Shown: piece by piece, positions 61,302 to 64,000 of the stretch
How positions within the stretch are numbered: the first letter of the stretch is position 1
Layout: each line of letters opens with the position of its first letter
Source of the DNA: Saprospiraceae bacterium
GTDB lineage: Bacteria > Bacteroidota > Bacteroidia > Chitinophagales > Saprospiraceae
DNA length: 64,000 nucleotides
Direction: 5' to 3'
Assembly: GCA_016714985.1 (NCBI GenBank)
Contig: JADKBS010000003.1
Coordinates: 186,001 to 250,000, forward strand
Translations under genes and position numbers: made by a program
The notes under the pieces: generated by a model
The model's database searches: none
Seen by the model: the letters and a program-made list of their open reading frames with translations, nothing else
What the model was told of the DNA's origin: nothing

Positions 61302-64000
61302 ATGAGCCTCTTCCAGAAATCCGTCCAGAAAAAGCAACTGCAATCGCTCGACAAAGCCAGCGTCGAAGCGGCATGGGAGCGCTACGCCGCCCATTTCCTC
61401 GATATTGCGAAGCAGGAAAACATCCGCAACAGCAAGGAGGAGCAGTACCAAGAGGGCTTCCTGCGGGAACTCTTCGTGGACGTGCTGGGCTATGTGCTGA
61501 ACCCCTCGCCCGGCTTCAACCTCACCACGGAACTGAAGAACATCGGCAACGCCAAGAAGGCCGACGGCGGCATCGTGCAGGGCGAAAAAGTGCTGGGCGT
61601 GATAGAACTCAAGGGCACGGAGACCGTCAACCTCGACAAGGTGACCGACCAGGCTTTTGGCTACAAAAGCAACCAACGGGACTGCCGCTACGTCATCGTC
61701 TCCAATTTCGAGCGGCTGCGGCTCTATGTGGACGATGCCACCGACCACGAGGAGTTCGACCTCTTCGAAATGTCGCCCGACCGCTTCCGGCTGCTCTACC
61801 TGCTGCTGGCCGCCGACTACCTCTTCGCCGGGATGCCCGCCCGCATGAAGCAGGAGAGCGCCTTGCAGGAAAAGGACATCACGGATAGGTTTTACAAGGA
61901 TTATTCGGCGTTTAAGAATGCGCTGTTTGAGGATTTGCGCCAGCGGAACCCGTATGAGGGAGCCAGCGGTGACACCTTTCAAAAAGGTGTCACCGCTTCG
62001 GTGGCGTCCCCCGCCGACTGGCACCTCCTCCTCTTCAAAAAATCGCAAAAACTCCTCGACCGCCTGCTCTTCATCTTCTTCGGGGAGGACAAGGGCCTGC
62101 TGCCGCCCAACCTCATCAAAAAGACGGTGGACGACTGGGACCGCCTGCGGGAACTGGACGAGTACCGACCGCTCTACGACCAGTTCAAGAAGTATTTTGG
62201 CTATATCAACGAGGGTACGGAGCGCAAGGAGTTCAGCATCTTCGCCTACAACGGTGGCCTCTTCGAGCCGGACGAGGTGCTGGACACGGTGAAGATTTCC
62301 GACCCGGTGCTCTACAAATACACCCTCGAACTCAGCCGCTACGACTTCGACGAGCAGGTGGACGTGAACATCCTCGGCCATATCTTCGAGCATTCGCTCA
62401 ACGAAATCGAGGAAATCAGCGCCCAACTCGACGGCACGGCCTTCGACAAGACGCAGACCAAGCGCAAAAAGGACGGCGTCTTCTACACGCCCCGCTATAT
62501 TACACAGTATATCGTGGAGAACACGGTGGGCAGGCTCTGCACGGAGCGGAAGGCGGCGCTGGGCATCGTGGAGGCCGACTATGCACAAGAGCGCAAGGGC
62601 CGCCGCAAGGACGTGGTGAAGGCCCTCGACCAGCGCCTCGATGCCTACCAGCAATGGCTCTTTGGCCTGAAAATCTGCGACCCGGCCTGTGGCAGCGGCG
62701 CCTTACTCAACGAAGCCTTCGACTTCCTGATACGGGAGCACGGCTATGTGGCCCAATTGCGCAAGCACCTCTTCGCCGAGGCCATCCCGTTCAGCGTCGA
62801 GAACAGCATCCTCGAAAAGAACATCTACGGCGTGGACATCAACGAGGAGGCCGTGGAAATCGCCCGCCTCTCGCTCTGGCTGCGCTCCGCCGAACCGGGC
62901 CGCAAACTGACCAACCTCAGCGGCCATATCAAGGTCGGCAACAGCTTGATTGACGACCCGGCAGTGGCGGGGGAGAAGGCGTTCGATTGGGAGCGGGAGT
63001 TCCCGGAGGTGTTCGAGCAGGGTGGGTTTGATGTGGTGGTGGGGAATCCGCCGTATGTGAGCAGCAAGTTCGACAACCTAAAGCCCATTGAAAAAGAATT
63101 TTACATCAAGAACTTCAAATCAGCCGTTTACCAGATTGACACATATCTACTTTTTGTTGAAAAGGCACATTACATAAGGCATGAAGATGGAATAACCTCT
63201 CTTATCATACCTAATGCTTGGATGAATAACTCATTTCTAAAAGATGTGAGAAAATCTTTTGTAGAAACATTTGGATTAAGCGAGCTAGTCATAATGCCCT
63301 CAAATGCTTTTGCTCAGGCAACTGTTGATACTGTTGTAGTCACTTTTGATAAAATTAAGCTGGAAAGTATTCTAATCAAGAAATACGTTGATTTAGAATT
63401 CCGTGACCTTTCAAACTTGAACAGACATGATTTATTGAAGTCAAAGGAGCTAATATTTTCTATCGTAGAAAATGAAAGCACATCAAAAATCATCAATAAG
63501 CTAGACGACATAGAACATACGTTTGGAGATTTCTTTGACATAACACGAGGTGTGGGTTTGTATCATAAACGTGTGGGACATACACATGAATTCATTGCAA
63601 GCGACCCGTTTGTTTCGACCTTCCAAAAGGATTCTACTTTTGTACCATTGTGTAAAGGAAGACATATTGTTGCTTATGGCATTGAATGGGAATCAAACTG
63701 TTTCATCAGCTATGGAAATTGGTTAGCTGAACCGAGAAACCCAACTTTCTTTGAAGGGGAAAGGATTTTTTTGCGGCAGATTCCTGAGCCAAGCAGGTTG
63801 TTGTCAACTTGGATAAGCAATAAGTTTGTAGCAGACCAATCTATTTTCATTGCAAAACCAAAACAATCAGGGTTTAAGTTTAGCCAAGCAATTATTTCAT
63901 CAAAACTAATGTTCTTCTATTTTCAAAACAAGTACAATGAACGTGATGAAATATTTCCCAAGGTTAAGCTGATACACCTAAAGTCCTTTCCAATCGTAAT
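61302..64000 (+). CDS. Type IIG restriction-modification enzyme (Eco57I-like), 3' end beyond window
   Basis: About 900 residues are visible, from ATG 61302 (MSLFQKSVQKKQLQSLDK). An N-terminal nuclease region carries AKKADGG and, 12 residues on, VIELKG, a PD-(D/E)XK pattern. The methyltransferase core has GVFYTPRYITQYIV, SAM motif I KICDPACGSGALL and catalytic motif IV VVGNPPYVSS, placing it with N6-adenine methylases of Eco57I/type IIG. From nucleotide ~63050 on, a TaqI-like specificity domain begins, and the DNA becomes clearly more AT-rich (many aaa/ttt codons) than the GC-rich front half. An in-frame 33-nt palindrome (61965-61997) adds GDTFQKGVT-type residues. No separate methylase or specificity gene is needed by this class. 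Confidence 0.92.
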   Translation, partial: MSLFQKSVQKKQLQSLDKASVEAAWERYAAHFLDIAKQENIRNSKEEQYQEGFLRELFVDVLGYVLNPSPGFNLTTELKNIGNAKKADGGIVQGEKVLGVIELKGTETVNLDKVTDQAFGYKSNQRDCRYVIVSNFERLRLYVDDATDHEEFDLFEMSPDRFRLLYLLLAADYLFAGMPARMKQESALQEKDITDRFYKDYSAFKNALFEDLRQRNPYEGASGDTFQKGVTASVASPADWHLLLFKKSQKLLDRLLFIFFGEDKGLLPPNLIKKTVDDWDRLRELDEYRPLYDQFKKYFGYINEGTERKEFSIFAYNGGLFEPDEVLDTVKISDPVLYKYTLELSRYDFDEQVDVNILGHIFEHSLNEIEEISAQLDGTAFDKTQTKRKKDGVFYTPRYITQYIVENTVGRLCTERKAALGIVEADYAQERKGRRKDVVKALDQRLDAYQQWLFGLKICDPACGSGALLNEAFDFLIREHGYVAQLRKHLFAEAIPFSVENSILEKNIYGVDINEEAVEIARLSLWLRSAEPGRKLTNLSGHIKVGNSLIDDPAVAGEKAFDWEREFPEVFEQGGFDVVVGNPPYVSSKFDNLKPIEKEFYIKNFKSAVYQIDTYLLFVEKAHYIRHEDGITSLIIPNAWMNNSFLKDVRKSFVETFGLSELVIMPSNAFAQATVDTVVVTFDKIKLESILIKKYVDLEFRDLSNLNRHDLLKSKELIFSIVENESTSKIINKLDDIEHTFGDFFDITRGVGLYHKRVGHTHEFIASDPFVSTFQKDSTFVPLCKGRHIVAYGIEWESNCFISYGNWLAEPRNPTFFEGERIFLRQIPEPSRLLSTWISNKFVADQSIFIAKPKQSGFKFSQAIISSKLMFFYFQNKYNERDEIFPKVKLIHLKSFPIV
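61965..61997. repeat. 33-nt palindrome inside the restriction gene
   Basis: Arm AGCGGTGACACC, centre TTTCAAAAA, arm GGTGTCACCGCT: perfect arms. It is a multiple of three and stays in frame, encoding SGDTFQKGVTA-like residues in a linker between the nuclease and methylase parts. Confidence 0.92.

Noticed and set aside
61965..61997. Intrinsic terminator inside the restriction gene
   Set aside because: The stem is strong but no T-run follows and the reading frame continues through it.
1..64000. CRISPR arrays, insertion sequences, prophage
   Set aside because: No regularly spaced repeats, no transposase or integrase motifs and no phage structural genes were found.

Overview
The window is chromosomal DNA of a Bacteroidota bacterium, most likely of the Saprospiraceae/Lewinella/Haliscomenobacter type. 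The evidence is at least six large secreted proteins with type IX secretion (T9SS) C-terminal sorting domains, SprB/PKD/HYR-like adhesin repeats, a Ctc-type L25, a NatAB-like ABC exporter, and promoter -7 boxes of the TAnnTTTG type in front of several genes. Shine-Dalgarno sites are not obvious. No rRNA, CRISPR array, transposase or prophage was seen. There is one tRNA gene (Met-CAT).

Layout. 1-1150 (minus, runs off the left edge): an Mrr-like nuclease fused to a STAND-type P-loop ATPase, an Avs-like defence architecture, with a frameshift. 1.5-9.5 kb: a secreted PIG-L deacetylase-like protein, an unknown conserved protein, a two-gene ABC-2 exporter, a small T9SS cargo protein and pdxA. 9.7-16 kb: housekeeping genes rsmA, an NlpC/P60 lipoprotein, a YafV-like amidase, rplY, an orphan moxR and cysS. 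16.3-24.9 kb: a flavin reductase-like protein, an unknown 783-residue exported protein, a CotH/LTD T9SS protein, a sugar kinase-RapZ fusion and a small membrane protein. 25.2-31.3 kb: a GEVED/SprB T9SS protein, then an SGNH hydrolase and two nucleotide-sugar genes that suggest surface polysaccharide modification. 31.6-36.5 kb: a LOG protein, an NtrC-like regulator without a DNA-binding tail, a GT39-type glycosyltransferase and a coiled-coil exported protein. 36.5-49.3 kb: two very large T9SS proteins, each split by one frameshift, around a phosphohexomutase and mscL. 49.5-59 kb: an unknown helical protein, trmB, tRNA-Met and a 2222-residue T9SS type B adhesin-like protein made of five ~250-residue repeats. 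59.3-64 kb: a membrane protein, an M28/QC-like peptidase lipoprotein (frameshifted) and a type IIG restriction-modification gene that runs off the right edge.

How the genes fit together: most of the non-housekeeping content concerns the cell surface (T9SS cargo, polysaccharide precursors, glycosyltransferase, exporter, envelope peptidases). Both edges carry anti-phage or restriction functions. Six genes are broken by a single-base indel, three of them in runs of four or more identical bases. That looks more like residual sequencing error than six independent pseudogenes, but it cannot be decided from the sequence alone.

The most unusual non-coding feature is a pair of 33-nt palindromes with the same 9-nt centre and different arms. 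One lies just upstream of the restriction gene and the other lies in frame inside it. Many intergenic gaps also hold short direct and inverted repeat blocks.
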